Shown piece by piece: positions 9,650 through 20,400 of a stretch of DNA of 64,000 nt (the stretch's first letter is position 1; each line of letters begins with the position of its first letter). This DNA is from Gemmatimonadota bacterium (GTDB lineage: Bacteria > Gemmatimonadota > Gemmatimonadetes > Gemmatimonadales > GWC2-71-9): contig JAOTVV010000010.1 of NCBI GenBank assembly GCA_029863245.1, positions 1 to 64,000 on the forward strand, written 5' to 3'. The position numbers and the translations under genes are program-made. Under the pieces are notes generated by a model. It made no database searches, was not told the DNA's origin, and saw nothing but the letters and a program-made list of their open reading frames with translations.

Positions 9650-10294
9650 CTACAAGAGATCCGGGCGACGGAACCGTTGCGGCGATCGCTGGCCGCGCGG
9701 CTGCGCCCGCATACCGCGCCCCATGCCCACCCGACCGCGAGCACCCATCCGGGCGCGCTGCCCTTCAGCGAGTCCGCGCACCTTGCCAAGCTGCTCCGGC
9801 GTGAGCGCGGCTTTTGCGCGCGCCGCAGCGTTCAGCGCCTCGAGTTGGACCACCTCGTGCGCACGCATGGCCGCCAGGGCGTGCTCCCGAATCAGCTTGG
9901 GGTCGGGCTTGTCGGCCTTCCACGCCTCCGCCAGCGCCTCATCGTGTGACTTGGCGTCGGCAAGCGCCTTGTCACGGGCCGCCGTGACTGCTGCATCGAG
10001 CTTCTCGAGCTCGGCCACCTGCTGATCGGAGAGCTCCAGGAATGCGCGGCGATTGACAAGGGCGCGCGGGCTGAAGGCGCGGCCGTCGAACCCGGTCCTG
10101 CCCATTCTGCCCTGCTGGGTGCCCCGTTGGAGCCGCATGGGGGTCATTCCTGACTGCAATCCGGTCCCAGGGGCGTGAAGCCGCATGCGTGCTTGCGGTC
10201 GATCGGGCTGGGGTTGCGGGGCTTCCTGCGCCGCGAGGGACGCGGCGGCCACGAGCACCACCATTGCGCCGCCAAGCAGTGTGTATGTCTTCAT
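9650..10294 (-). CDS. Spy/CpxP-like LTxxQ periplasmic protein
   Basis: A 214-residue protein with a signal peptide (M-K-T-Y-T-L-L then a hydrophobic stretch ending L-A-A-Q). After a low-complexity Gln/Arg/Met-rich segment it is mostly helical and charged, with two LTxxQ-type motifs, E-L-S-D-Q-Q-V-A and A-L-T-P-E-Q-L-G, as in Spy, CpxP and zinc-resistance proteins. The tail is rich in Arg, Gly and Met. Members act as periplasmic chaperones or envelope stress and metal sensors; the exact role here is unknown. The start at 10294 has a GGGAGA ribosome site 9 nt upstream and is preferred to an in-frame start at 10321. Confidence 0.75.
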   Translation of the reverse strand: MKTYTLLGGAMVVLVAAASLAAQEAPQPQPDRPQARMRLHAPGTGLQSGMTPMRLQRGTQQGRMGRTGFDGRAFSPRALVNRRAFLELSDQQVAELEKLDAAVTAARDKALADAKSHDEALAEAWKADKPDPKLIREHALAAMRAHEVVQLEALNAAARAKAALTPEQLGKVRGLAEGQRARMGARGRVGMGRGMRAQPRGQRSPQRFRRPDLL

Positions 10295-10463
10295 GGTTCG
10301 TTCTCCCGGTGACACCCTCATTCGGGGTCGGTAGGCCTCCGACCCGTTCTACATGATAGACGAGTGCCGAGCCGGGTTTGTTAAGTGCACCGCCTGGTCA
10401 CCAGACGCACGCAGCCCAGCCCGGGCTTCCACCCGGGCTCATACCGCTCACCAGCCATCTCGC

Positions 10464-10964
10464 CTATTCTGCGCTGATGTTGAGCGATGCCAACTCCCGA
10501 TCCAGCATGAGGAGCGCCGGACCGTGGTCGCCAATCATCTCGAGCTTGGCGATGATCTCCGTGACCGTCTTTTCCTCTTCCACCTGCTCGTCGACAAACC
10601 ACTGAAGCATGAGCTGGGCCGGGTAGTGCTTCTCCTTCATCGCCGACTCGTACAACTTGTGAATCGACGCCGTCACTTTACGCTCATGGGCCAGCGCCTT
10701 CTTCATCACGTCCAGCGCCCCCTTGAACGTAACCGGCGGCTTCGGGACCGCCTGCAACTGGACCGCCTCTCCCACCTCTCCGAGGAAATCGAAGAGGCGC
10801 AGCGCGTGCGTGAGCTCCTCTTCGTACTGATGACGCATCCACGCCGCGAACCCTGGGAGATTCTGGGTCTCGAGATACCCCGACATGGCCAAGTACGTGT
10901 ATGCGGCGGAAAACTCCATCGCGATCTGGTCGTTGATGCCCTTCAGTGTGTTCTTGCCTGGCAT
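10464..10964 (-). CDS. ftnA: Non-haem bacterial ferritin
   Basis: A 166-residue four-helix ferritin of normal length. Diiron ligands are visible in the A helix (Q-I-A-M-E-F-S-A-A-Y, Glu and Tyr), the B helix (E-E-E-L-T-H-A, Glu and His), the C helix (A-H-E-R-K) and the D helix (F-V-D-E-Q-V-E-E-E). It would oxidise and store Fe(II) as a 24-mer in the cytosol. A ribosome site (GGAGTGA) lies about 7 nt before the ATG. The gene is divergent from the iron-sulfur enzyme genes korAB, and a near-palindrome lies between them, which suggests iron-linked control. Confidence 0.93.
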   Translation of the reverse strand: MPGKNTLKGINDQIAMEFSAAYTYLAMSGYLETQNLPGFAAWMRHQYEEELTHALRLFDFLGEVGEAVQLQAVPKPPVTFKGALDVMKKALAHERKVTASIHKLYESAMKEKHYPAQLMLQWFVDEQVEEEKTVTEIIAKLEMIGDHGPALLMLDRELASLNISAE

Positions 10965-11082
10965 ATTCGCTCACTCCATTCGTTCGAGGTTGAGTGTATG
11001 GGAAAGATATCCGCCCGAGAACGGGCCGATAAGGCCGCGGGGACCGAGTCCGCCACGTGCCCATGGCGCCGGGGGGGCATAG

Positions 11083-11097
11083 TTTAATACTATTAGA
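11083..11097. promoter_or_regulatory. AT-rich near-palindrome between ferritin and korAB
   Basis: TTTAATACTATTAGA has 7-nt arms around a central C with six of seven positions paired. It stands out in otherwise very GC-rich sequence. On the minus strand it falls between a TTGCGA -35-like and an AACTAT -10-like hexamer, where a repressor of the ferritin gene would bind. The regulator is unknown; Rrf2/IscR-, Fur- or DtxR-type proteins are possible. Confidence 0.35.
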
Positions 11098-11168
11098 ACA
11101 GTCGCAATTCCGCTCGTCCCTCTCCGGATCGGCCCGATCACGGCCTTACCAGGAGCGCGCTCCGCACC

Positions 11169-13055
11169 ATGACCGAACCGCATCGCTCAAGCTCACCGGA
11201 CTCCGGCGGCGTGCTCGCCCGTGAGGTCCGGGACTCCGTGGTGATCCGCTTCGCCGGCGATTCCGGCGACGGCATGCAGCTCACCGGCTCCCAGTTCTCA
11301 CTCGAAGCCGCGCTGGCCGGCAGCGACATCTCTACGTTCCCCGACTACCCGGCTGAAATCCGAGCCCCAGCAGGGACCACCTACGGCGTCTCCGCGTTTC
11401 AGATCCATTTCGGAGGCGACATTGCCACGGCCGGCGACGAACCAGACGTGCTGGTGGTGCTCAATCCCGCGGCGCTCGAAGTGAACCACCGAGATCTTCG
11501 CATCGGCGGACTCGTGGTGGTCGATTCTGCCAGCTTCACCAAACGGAACCTCGCCAAGGCGGGATTCACCACCAGTCCGCTCGAGGACAACACTCTCGCC
11601 CCGTACCAGGTACTGCCAATCGACATCTCGCAGCGCACGCTGGATGCCGTCGAGGAGTTCGGCCTGAGCCAGAAAGAGGCGCTCCGCAGTCGCAACATGT
11701 GGACGCTCGGCTTGATGCTCTGGATGTTCGGGCAGGACCGGAAATCGACAGCCGAATGGATCGGCCGAAAGTTCGCAAAGCACCCGACGATCGCCTCGGC
11801 GAATGTTGCCGCCCTGAACGCCGGATACGCGTTCGGCGAGACCGTCGAGATGCCGAGCGACGTTGTGGGCTACACGGTGGCCAAATCGGACGTGGCACCC
11901 GGCATCTACCGGACCGTGACTGGAACGGAGGCTGCCGCCTGGGGACTCGTCGCCGGCGCGCGAGCGGCGAGCATGGAGACGCTGGTGCTCGGCACGTATC
12001 CCATCACGCCCGCGACCCCGCTCCTCCACGTCATGGCCACGATGAAGGAATACGGGGTGCTGACGTTTCAGGCCGAAGACGAGATCGCCGCAATCTGCGC
12101 CGCGATCGGAGCCTCGTATGCGGGGGCCCTCGGCCTCACATCGAGCTCCGGGCCCGGCATCGCGCTGAAGACCGAGGCTCTGGGCCTCGCGGTCGCCACC
12201 GAGCTTCCCCTGGTCGTCGTGAACAGCCAGCGTGCTGGCCCCTCTACCGGGATGCCTACCAAGGCCGAACAGGCCGACTTGTTCCAGGCCGTCTACGGGA
12301 GAAACGGCGACGCCCCGCTCCCCGTGGTCGCGGCAGCCACACCCGTCGACTGCTTTGAGGTTGCCATCGAAGCTGTGCGACTGGCCACGAGATTCATGAC
12401 CCCCGTCATGTTTCTCATCGATGGCTACCTGGCAAATGCCGCCGAGCCGTGGCAGCTCCCGGATCCCGCCACGATACCGAGTTTTCCGGTTGCATTCCGC
12501 ACCGATCCCGAGGGATTCCATCCCTTCGCCCGCGACCCCAAGACTCTGGCCCGCCCCTGGGCAATCCCCGGAACACCGGGATTGGCGCACCGGATCGGCG
12601 GACTGGAGCGCGACTTCGACACCGGGCACATCTCATATGACCCGACGAATCACCAGCGGATGACGGATGTGCGGTTGGCAAAGATCGCTGGAATCGCCGA
12701 CGACATTGCTCCGCAGGAGCTGCAGCTGGGACCGGACCACGGTGACGTGCTCGTCGTCGGCTGGGGATCGACCTTCGGCCCGATCTTCCAGGCGGTCAAG
12801 CGGCTCCGCGCCGATGGATATGCCGTCTCACACGCGCACGTGCGGCATCTCCATCCCCTGCCCCGCAACCTCGGCGACATTCTCGCGGGATTCAAGACGG
12901 TCCTCGTGCCCGAGATGAACACAGGCCAGCTGGTCACGATCCTCAGGAGCACGTATCTCGTACCGGCCGAAGGGTTCAACAAGATCACCGGAAAGCCGTT
13001 CAAGGTGGCCGAGATCGAGCAAGCCGTCCGCGCCCGACTGGGAGGTACGACATGA
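11169..13055 (+). CDS. korA: 2-oxoacid:acceptor oxidoreductase, fused gamma-alpha subunit
   Basis: A 628-residue subunit of 2-oxoglutarate (or related 2-oxoacid):ferredoxin oxidoreductase. The gamma domain comes first (about residues 22-200, F-A-G-D-S-G-D-G-M), followed by the alpha pyrimidine-binding domain (about 225-470, Y-P-I-T-P-A-T-P with the S-S-S-G-P-G stretch) and domain II to the end. The gamma-alpha fusion is the usual two-subunit Kor architecture. It works with KorB to convert the 2-oxoacid and CoA to acyl-CoA, CO2 and reduced ferredoxin, in the oxidative or reductive TCA cycle. The stop overlaps korB by 4 nt (ATGA). An AGGAG lies a little far (about 13 nt) from the ATG. Confidence 0.92.
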   Translation: MTEPHRSSSPDSGGVLAREVRDSVVIRFAGDSGDGMQLTGSQFSLEAALAGSDISTFPDYPAEIRAPAGTTYGVSAFQIHFGGDIATAGDEPDVLVVLNPAALEVNHRDLRIGGLVVVDSASFTKRNLAKAGFTTSPLEDNTLAPYQVLPIDISQRTLDAVEEFGLSQKEALRSRNMWTLGLMLWMFGQDRKSTAEWIGRKFAKHPTIASANVAALNAGYAFGETVEMPSDVVGYTVAKSDVAPGIYRTVTGTEAAAWGLVAGARAASMETLVLGTYPITPATPLLHVMATMKEYGVLTFQAEDEIAAICAAIGASYAGALGLTSSSGPGIALKTEALGLAVATELPLVVVNSQRAGPSTGMPTKAEQADLFQAVYGRNGDAPLPVVAAATPVDCFEVAIEAVRLATRFMTPVMFLIDGYLANAAEPWQLPDPATIPSFPVAFRTDPEGFHPFARDPKTLARPWAIPGTPGLAHRIGGLERDFDTGHISYDPTNHQRMTDVRLAKIAGIADDIAPQELQLGPDHGDVLVVGWGSTFGPIFQAVKRLRADGYAVSHAHVRHLHPLPRNLGDILAGFKTVLVPEMNTGQLVTILRSTYLVPAEGFNKITGKPFKVAEIEQAVRARLGGTT

Positions 13056-14080
13056 TCGACGCAACCCAACTGGTCGAGCTCACGGCAAAGGACTTTGCGT
13101 CCGACCAGGACGTGCGCTGGTGTCCGGGGTGCGGGGACTACGCGATTCTCAAGGCCGTGCAACGGGCCCTCGCAGAGATCGGGAAGAAGCCTGACGAGAC
13201 GGTGTTCGTGTCGGGGATTGGGTGTGCGGCTCGCTTTCCCTACTACGTGTCGGCCTATGGCTTCCACACCATTCATGGCCGCGCGCCGGCTATCGCCTCG
13301 GGCGTAAAGCTCGCGAATCCCAACCTGGACGTCTGGGTGATCACCGGGGACGGCGATGGGCTGAGCATCGGCGGAAATCACATGCTGCACGTCCTCCGCC
13401 GCAACGTCGATCTCCAGATCCTGCTGTTCAACAACGAGATCTACGGCCTCACGAAGGGACAGTATTCCCCGACCTCGAAGCGCGGCACGCGGTCGCCGTC
13501 CACACCGCAGGGATCGGTGGAATCACCGGTTGTGCCGGCCGCGTTTGCGCTAGGTGCGGGCGCCCGTTTCGTTGCTCGGTCGGTCGACACCTCGATGCCG
13601 CACCTCGTCGACGTCCTGGTTCAGGCCCACGCCAATCGCGGGGCGTCGTTCGTGGAAATCTTCCAGAACTGTCTCGTGTTCAACGACGGTGCGCACGGGG
13701 CGTTCACCGACAAGACGGTCGCCTCGGAGATGCAGATTCCCCTCGAGCACGGCAAGCCGATCGTGTTCGGAACAGCGCCGCAACGCGGACTGCGGCTCCG
13801 CCCCGGAACGCTCGAGATCGACGTCGTGCCGGTGGGCGATGGTGGCGTATCGATCGATGAGATCCTCGTGCATGACGAGCGGAATCACACGCTCGCCACG
13901 ATGCTCGCCAACCTGCGACCGCCGGAGTTCCCAGTGGCGATGGGCGTGCTGTATCGCAACCCGGAGACGAGTTACGAAGTGGCGGTCCGTGAGCAGGCTG
14001 CCGCTGCGGGCGCGGTCCCCGTCCACCGGGCCGACATGGAGAAACTCCTCCGACGCGGACGAACATGGACGGTGGAGTAA
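13052..14080 (+). CDS. korB: 2-oxoacid:ferredoxin oxidoreductase, beta subunit
   Basis: A 342-residue thiamine-diphosphate-binding subunit. W-C-P-G-C-G-D-Y near residue 23 is the conserved Cys motif at the start of the beta subunit, and G-D-G-D-G-L-S-I-G-G-N-H is the TPP/Mg binding motif, followed by N-N-E-I-Y-G-L-T-K-G-Q. The four residues after it, Y-S-P-T-S, match the usual Q-x-S-P-T-S stretch. It is translationally coupled to korA by ATGA overlap. The narrower 2-oxoacid specificity (2-oxoglutarate versus pyruvate) cannot be read from sequence alone; 2-oxoglutarate is the likeliest for this subfamily. Confidence 0.92.
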   Translation: MIDATQLVELTAKDFASDQDVRWCPGCGDYAILKAVQRALAEIGKKPDETVFVSGIGCAARFPYYVSAYGFHTIHGRAPAIASGVKLANPNLDVWVITGDGDGLSIGGNHMLHVLRRNVDLQILLFNNEIYGLTKGQYSPTSKRGTRSPSTPQGSVESPVVPAAFALGAGARFVARSVDTSMPHLVDVLVQAHANRGASFVEIFQNCLVFNDGAHGAFTDKTVASEMQIPLEHGKPIVFGTAPQRGLRLRPGTLEIDVVPVGDGGVSIDEILVHDERNHTLATMLANLRPPEFPVAMGVLYRNPETSYEVAVREQAAAAGAVPVHRADMEKLLRRGRTWTVE

Positions 14081-14085
14081 GGAGC

Positions 14086-14120
14086 GAGGCACCTGACGCC
14101 TCTCGATGGGCGAGTGCCTC
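14086..14120. terminator. Weak hairpin between convergent korB and the RND pump gene
   Basis: GAGGCAC (14086-14092) and GTGCCTC (14114-14120) can pair across a 21-nt loop in the 40-nt gap between two convergent genes. The stem is short and there is no clear T-tract, so this is only a candidate shared terminator. Confidence 0.3.
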
Positions 14121-17100
14121 TCAGGAGCTCACCGTCGCAAGCTCCAGTGTCCGCACTCGGCGCTTCTCGGGCCCGCGCTCGAGGACAAGGTAGAGGGCCG
14201 GCGTCACGGTCAGGACGAAGAAGGTCGAGCTCGCGAGACCGCCGATCAGGGCGTAGGCCAGGGCATTCCAGATGTTCTCGTCCGCGTACTCACTGCCAAG
14301 CACCAGCGGGAGGAGCCCCAAGATCGTGGTGGTGCTGGTCATCAGGATCGGCCGGACTCGTTCCAGGGTGCCTTGAACGATTGCCTCGCGGAACGGCCGT
14401 CCTTCGACCCGACGCAGTCGGTTGATGTGATCGACGAGCAGGATCGCATTGTTGACAACGATGCCGCCCATCATGATCACGCCGACATACGCTTCTCGCG
14501 AAAAGCTCGCGCGTGAGTAGAAGAACGCCAAGAAGACGCCCACCAGGGCCATCGGAACGGCCAGGAGCACGCAGAGCGGTTGGCGCCACAGGGACTCGAA
14601 CAGGGCCGCCGTGACCATGAAGACGAGCGCCAGGGCCACCGCCAACACGGTCCAGATCTGCCGCTGCTCGTCGGACGACCAGTCCCACTCCTGCTCTCCC
14701 TCGATCTCGTACCCTTCGGGCAACCGCGTCGCCCCGATGACCGCGTCACGGGTCCGGTCGCCCAGCTTGGTGGGGCCCCGGAACTCGTAGCTCACATATC
14801 GCCGGTACTGCTGATTCTCCCGCTCGATCCGCGTCAGAACCTCCCGCTCCTCGGACACCGCAACGTCAGCCAACCGCACCCCCTGACCAGCTGGGGTCTG
14901 AATCAGCAGTTCCTGGAGGGCCAGGACATCGACCTCTTCGTTGCCCTCGATCTTGACGTCGAACCGGACCTCCTCGCCGGCAATCCGGATGTTGCCGCGG
15001 CGAACCTGGCCCCACACCGCCGCCGCCACCTGATACACGACGTCCTGCGCCGTCAGACCGTGGAGCCCAAGCCGCTCGCGGTCGAGCCGCAACACAAACT
15101 CGCTTGCCTTGTCTCGGGTAAACCACCCCCCGGCGGAGTTCACGTCTACTTCCCGAATCCTGGAGAACCGGGTGAGGCGACGTCCGAGATCTTCGGCAAT
15201 GCTCCGCACCGTCTCGTAGTTGTACCCGAGGATCTTGATCGAGTAGTTGGGTGCACCGCCGCCACCGCCGTAGAACGAGGGTCCGTACCCATAAACACGG
15301 ACCTCAGTCCCACCGAACAGATTGGAGTGCGCCACCATCTGCTCCTTGATGGCAACGGGAACCCACGTGTTCTCGAGGGAGTCCGGGAATGTCACCGTGA
15401 TGCGCGCGAATTGCGGCCACACCCGAGTGACGAACCGCTCCAGCTCGGGGGTACCCCGGAGCTTCGTCTCGAAGTACCTGGCCAACTCGTCCGTCCGCTC
15501 GAGCTCGGCCCCCCGCGGCAGGCGGATGATCACCTCGATGTAGGTCTGCTGCGCCGACCAAAACCGCCACAACACGTCGCGTGTGACGTACTTGTTGAAG
15601 AGGTGCCACGATCCGGCGAGGACCAGTCCCGCTGCGAGTACGGTGAGAATGGGGAACCGGAGCGTGACACCGAGCAATCCCGAGTAGAAACGGACATACG
15701 CCGGAGTACGTGCCGCAATCATACCCTGCGGAACGCCTCCCGCTTCCTCCTTTCCACTTCCCCCAACTCGCGCCCTGCGTTTCGGGCTCAGTACCTTCGC
15801 CGCCAGGGCCGGAATGAATGTGAAGGCTACGAAGAGGCTCGCCACCAGACTCATTCCCACGACGATCGCCAGCGGCACGTAGTAGACCCGCAGCTCGCCC
15901 TGCAGATAGACGAACGGGATGAACACGATGACAGTCGTGAGGGTCGCCGCGAGAATCGGGAGCACGACCTGCTGAGCACCGGTCGCGGCGGCCTCCTCGG
16001 TACTCGACACACCGACACGTCCCGACTCGTCGGTCTCGCCACCCTCCGCCGCTCCGCGGCCACGATCCCCCGCCCGCACCTTCCGGTAGATGTTCTCCAG
16101 AACCACGATCGCGTTGTCGACGATCAACCCAAAACCCATCGCGAGGCCCATCAGTGTGAGCACGTTGAGCGTGAAGCCGCTGAAGTAGATCAGGTTCAGC
16201 GCGATGAGGACCGAGAAGGCGATCGTTGCGAAGACGATGCCCGCCGACCGGAACGAGCGCAGGAACACGAGCAGGACAACGAATATCACCGCCGCCGCGA
16301 TGAGGGCGCGGACCCGCAGGTCGGTCAGCTGTGTCCGGATCGCCTCACTCTCGTCCTCGTCCAGAATGACCCGGACACCAGTCGGGTGGGCGCTCTCGAG
16401 CCGCGCCAACCGCTCCTTGGCGCGGTCGGCCACCTCGACCGTGTTGACACCGACTTCCTTGTGGAGCTCGAACGAGACGGCGGGCTGGCCGTCGATCCGG
16501 TAGTAGTTGGTGGGCTCCTCGTAGGTGTCGTGCACTGTCGCCACGTCCCGCACCCGGACAATCCGGCCCCGGTCGGTGAGCAGGGGCGCGGCGCGGATCT
16601 CGTCCGCCGACCCCGTGCGGTGGCGGATCGCCAGCGTGCGGAGCATGCCCCCGGTGCGCACGACACCCGCCTCGCTCACCGCCTCCAACTCCATGATCTT
16701 CTGCCACACGCGGCCCGGATCGAGGCCGAGGGCGTTCACCTTGCGTTCGTCGAGCCCGATCTCCACGAGCCGGTCGCGGCCGCCGCTCACCTCGATACCC
16801 GCTATGCCGTCAACCAGCTGGAGCTCGGGCACGAGCTCATCGTCGACGTGCGCGCGGAGCGCTTCCAGAGTGTACGGTCCGGTGAGTGTGTAGCTCAGGA
16901 ATGCACGCTGCTGCTGGCGAAACTCCTCCGGCACATACGGCTCGATGCGCGGCTGGCGCACCTCGGCAGGCAGAGCGTCGTCCATCGCCGCCAGCCGTTC
17001 CGACAGATCCAGCCGAGCAAAGTCCATATCTGTGCCACGCGCGAACTCGACCTCGATGCGTGCCTGGGCCGTTCCCCACTGCTCGCTCGATGTGGACTTG

Positions 17101-17333
17101 ACCTTCTCGACCCCCCGCACCTGCTGCACCGCCGCCTCGAGGGGAGCCGTGACGAAGGCCTCAGTGGCTTCCGGTGAGGCGCCGCGCCATTCAGCAGTGA
17201 CGAACAGCTTCGGCAACTCGGTATCGGGGAGCAGCTCGATGGGGATGTTACGCCATGCGGCAACACCCAGCAGGGCGACGGCGACATAGGCCATCGAGAC
17301 CGCAACCGGTCGCCGGATGGAAAGGCGAATCAT
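14121..17333 (-). CDS. RND efflux pump permease (second pump of the operon)
   Basis: A 1,070-residue inner-membrane RND transporter of normal length: TM1 at about residues 10-30, a first porter loop, TM2-6, a second porter loop and TM7-12. TM4 carries G-L-A-M-G-F-G-L-I-V-D-N-A-I-V-V-L-E-N, with V-D-N in place of the AcrB double Asp, and TM10 carries G-G-I-V-V-N-N-A-I-L. It would export substrate by proton antiport with the upstream adaptor and channel. An insert rich in Gly, Glu and Ser (about residues 430-465) lies in the cytoplasmic loop after TM4. It is the last gene of the operon, 166 nt after the other pump. Confidence 0.9.
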   Translation of the reverse strand: MIRLSIRRPVAVSMAYVAVALLGVAAWRNIPIELLPDTELPKLFVTAEWRGASPEATEAFVTAPLEAAVQQVRGVEKVKSTSSEQWGTAQARIEVEFARGTDMDFARLDLSERLAAMDDALPAEVRQPRIEPYVPEEFRQQQRAFLSYTLTGPYTLEALRAHVDDELVPELQLVDGIAGIEVSGGRDRLVEIGLDERKVNALGLDPGRVWQKIMELEAVSEAGVVRTGGMLRTLAIRHRTGSADEIRAAPLLTDRGRIVRVRDVATVHDTYEEPTNYYRIDGQPAVSFELHKEVGVNTVEVADRAKERLARLESAHPTGVRVILDEDESEAIRTQLTDLRVRALIAAAVIFVVLLVFLRSFRSAGIVFATIAFSVLIALNLIYFSGFTLNVLTLMGLAMGFGLIVDNAIVVLENIYRKVRAGDRGRGAAEGGETDESGRVGVSSTEEAAATGAQQVVLPILAATLTTVIVFIPFVYLQGELRVYYVPLAIVVGMSLVASLFVAFTFIPALAAKVLSPKRRARVGGSGKEEAGGVPQGMIAARTPAYVRFYSGLLGVTLRFPILTVLAAGLVLAGSWHLFNKYVTRDVLWRFWSAQQTYIEVIIRLPRGAELERTDELARYFETKLRGTPELERFVTRVWPQFARITVTFPDSLENTWVPVAIKEQMVAHSNLFGGTEVRVYGYGPSFYGGGGGAPNYSIKILGYNYETVRSIAEDLGRRLTRFSRIREVDVNSAGGWFTRDKASEFVLRLDRERLGLHGLTAQDVVYQVAAAVWGQVRRGNIRIAGEEVRFDVKIEGNEEVDVLALQELLIQTPAGQGVRLADVAVSEEREVLTRIERENQQYRRYVSYEFRGPTKLGDRTRDAVIGATRLPEGYEIEGEQEWDWSSDEQRQIWTVLAVALALVFMVTAALFESLWRQPLCVLLAVPMALVGVFLAFFYSRASFSREAYVGVIMMGGIVVNNAILLVDHINRLRRVEGRPFREAIVQGTLERVRPILMTSTTTILGLLPLVLGSEYADENIWNALAYALIGGLASSTFFVLTVTPALYLVLERGPEKRRVRTLELATVSS

Positions 17334-17499
17334 CGAACCGACGCCGTGCTCATCCCTTGATCAACGCGTACGAGCGCACGTGTTCGACATGAACCGGCGC
17401 TATCGCGCTCAACGAAGGCCCGCCCCGGTCTATTCCGTCGATCACGACCGGACGCGCCCGCGAGGCACGCCATCCGCGTCGCGACGAAGAGGTGGCGAC

Positions 17500-20400
17500 T
17501 CATCGTGTCACCCGCGCCGCTCGAATCGATGAGAGACCAGCCAGTGCTCGAAGTTTCCCGCGCGCCTCCTCCAACAAATCGTACGCCACGGGCACTACGA
17601 TCAGCGTGAGGGCTGTGGCGCTGATGAGGCCGCCGATCACCGCGATGGCGAGTGGGGCCCGGAGGTCGGCCCCGCGCCCGATGCCCAGCGCCATCGGCGT
17701 GAGACCCAGCACGGTGGTCACGGTCGTCATCACGATGGGCCGCAGCCGCACGCGTCCCGCCTCGAGAATCGCCTGGCGAAGCTCCAGCCCCTGCTTTCGC
17801 ATCTGATTGATGAAATCCACCTTGACGATCGCGTCATTCACGACGATGCCCACGAGGATCACGAGTCCGATCAAGCTCATGGTATTGAGTCCTTCACCGG
17901 CGATCATCAACGCGACCGAGGCGCCGATCGTCGCCAGCGGCACCGAGAGCAGAATGGTGAACGGGTGCACGAACGACTCGAATTGCGCGGCGAGGATCAT
18001 GTAGACGAGGAGCAGGGCGAGCCCAAACGCAAAGGCGAGATCACGGAAGCTCCGATCACGCTCTTCGTTCGCGCCGCCTATCTCGACCCTGAGACCCCGC
18101 GGAACGGGCAGATCGCTGGTCGCCGACCGCACGTCCCCCACCGCGCCGTCGAGCCCGCCTTGGGCCACGTCGGCAAACACCGTCACGATCCGTGCCTGCT
18201 CCAAGCGTCGGATCTCCGACGGACCGACCTCCTCGTGGGTGTTGACCAGCTCTCGCAGCGGGATGCCGTTCACTCGCAAGAGACGCAGGGTTTCGAGCGA
18301 TCGGCGCTCCGATTCCGGGAGCCGCACGAGGACGGGAATCTTCTCGTCGAAATCGAGGAAGTCCGTCGCGATCTCCCCGCGCATGTACTGCTCGACGGTG
18401 GTCGCGATGAGCCGGGGCTCGACCCCGTACGCCGCCGCCCGCTCGCGATCGATCTCCACGCGGATCTCCGGCTGTCCTTCGCCGGTCCCGAGCCGGACGT
18501 TGGTGAGCGATTGGACGCTCTGGAGACGCGCTCCGATCGCCTGAGCGTGACGGTAGGCGGCATCGAGATCCTCGCCGCGCACCCGCACGGCGAGATCGGC
18601 TTCGCTGCCCCCCAACAGCCTCCCCAGGGCCGTGGCCCCACCGGTCTCGACACTGAGCGCCGCTCCACCGGCCGACGCGAGACGTGGGCGGGTGCGAGCC
18701 AGCACCACCGCCGTGTGTGCGCCGTCGTGCAGACGTACTTCCAACGCCGCCGTGTGCAGCCCGCTCTCGTCGTCCTCGACCCCGGCAATCGCCTCCTGTC
18801 GGCCGACCCGCGTAAAGACCGCGTCCACATCTGGGTCGGCAAGGAACACGGCTTCCACCCGAGCGGCGGCGGCGGTCGTCTCTTCGAGCGGAGTGCCCCG
18901 CGGCAGATCGAGACGCACGGTGAACGCCCCCTGATCGACATCCGGGAGCACGTCCCGTTCGAGCAACGCTCCGAGGGCAACGCCGGCGAGCAGCAACCCC
19001 ACCGCGACCGCGACGACTCGGCCCCGATGGGCGAGCGCGCGCTCGAGCATGCCGTGATACCACAGGGCAAACACCGCGAACCGCCCATCGAACCAATCCA
19101 GAAACGGACCGAATACGCGCCCGAACCCGCGAGCCGCAAGGCGGGCACCGCCCACGGCCACCCGCCGAAGTCGCGTCGCCCCCCGGAGATCGACGGCGGC
19201 TGCCCACCGGGCCGCCATGGTCGGCAGCAGCGTCAGCGCCACCAGAAGGCTCGCGAGCAGCGCAAAGGCCACGGCAAACGACAGATCGCCGAACAGCTCG
19301 CCCGCCACGCCTTCCACGTAGATGATGGGACCGAACACGGAGATGGTGGTGAGCGTCGAGGCGGTGATCGCCCCCTGCACCTCCTCGGCCCCGCGCACGG
19401 CCGACTCGTTGGCCCCCCTTCCCTCCTCACGGTGCCGAAAGACGTTCTCGAGCACAACGATGGAATTGTCGACCAGCATGCCGACCCCGAGCGCCAGTCC
19501 GCCCAGGCTCATGATGTTGAGTGAGACGCCCGCGAGGTCGAGGAGCGAGAAGGTCGCGACCACCGAGATCGGAATCGCCAGGCTCACAGCGATCGGGTAC
19601 CGTGGGTCCCGCAGGAACAGGAACAGCACCAGGAAGGCAAGGATGCCGCCGTACACCAGCGCCTGCACCACGTTCGAGATCGCCTCCGTAATGAACCCGG
19701 CCTGGCTCATCGCGACGTCGATCCGGAGATCCGGGTACTGGGCGCGGAGTTGGTCCAGGATCCGGGCCACTTCCTCCGCCACGCGGACCGTGTTCGCGCC
19801 GGATTCCTTGAACAGCAGAAGACCCACCGACTCGGTGCCGTTGTAGCGCGCCACGGATTCCCGATCCTTGAAGCCGTCTTCGACCCTGGCCACGTCTCCG
19901 ATCGTCACGAGCCCCGTGGCCGCCGTGTCGGCCGCGGCGCCCCCGCGGCCTCCGAGCGGGACGGCCGCGATCTCGTCGACGGTCTGAAACTCGCCCAGCG
20001 TACGGAGCGCATAGCGATAGCGCCCACGCAGGATGGTGCCGCCCGGTGCACTTTGGTTGGCCGCGGCCAAGGCGTTCAAGACGTCCTGGACGGTGAACTC
20101 GTAGGTCTCGAGCAGTCGCGGATCGACCTCGACGTGGATCTCGCGCTCCAGCCCGCCCGCCAGTGCAGCCTCTGCCACGCCGTCGATCTGCTCCAGGCGC
20201 CGCTTGAACACCGATTCGGCGAGATCCTTGAGCGCGCCCAGCTCCACGGAGCCGGAGACCGAGATCGCCATGACGGGCTCGGAGTTCGGGTCGGTCCTCA
20301 GCACGATGGGTCGGCCGGCGAGCTCGGGCAGCTCGTCGCGCAAGTTGTCGAGCTGCTCCCGCACGTTGAGCGCGGCGAAATCCATGTCGGTGCCCCACGA

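Noticed and set aside
14580-17177. 865-codon plus-strand frame opposite the second RND pump
   Set aside because: It is a GC-rich shadow of a gene with clear RND motifs; its product is rich in His, Arg and Asp with no fold signature.
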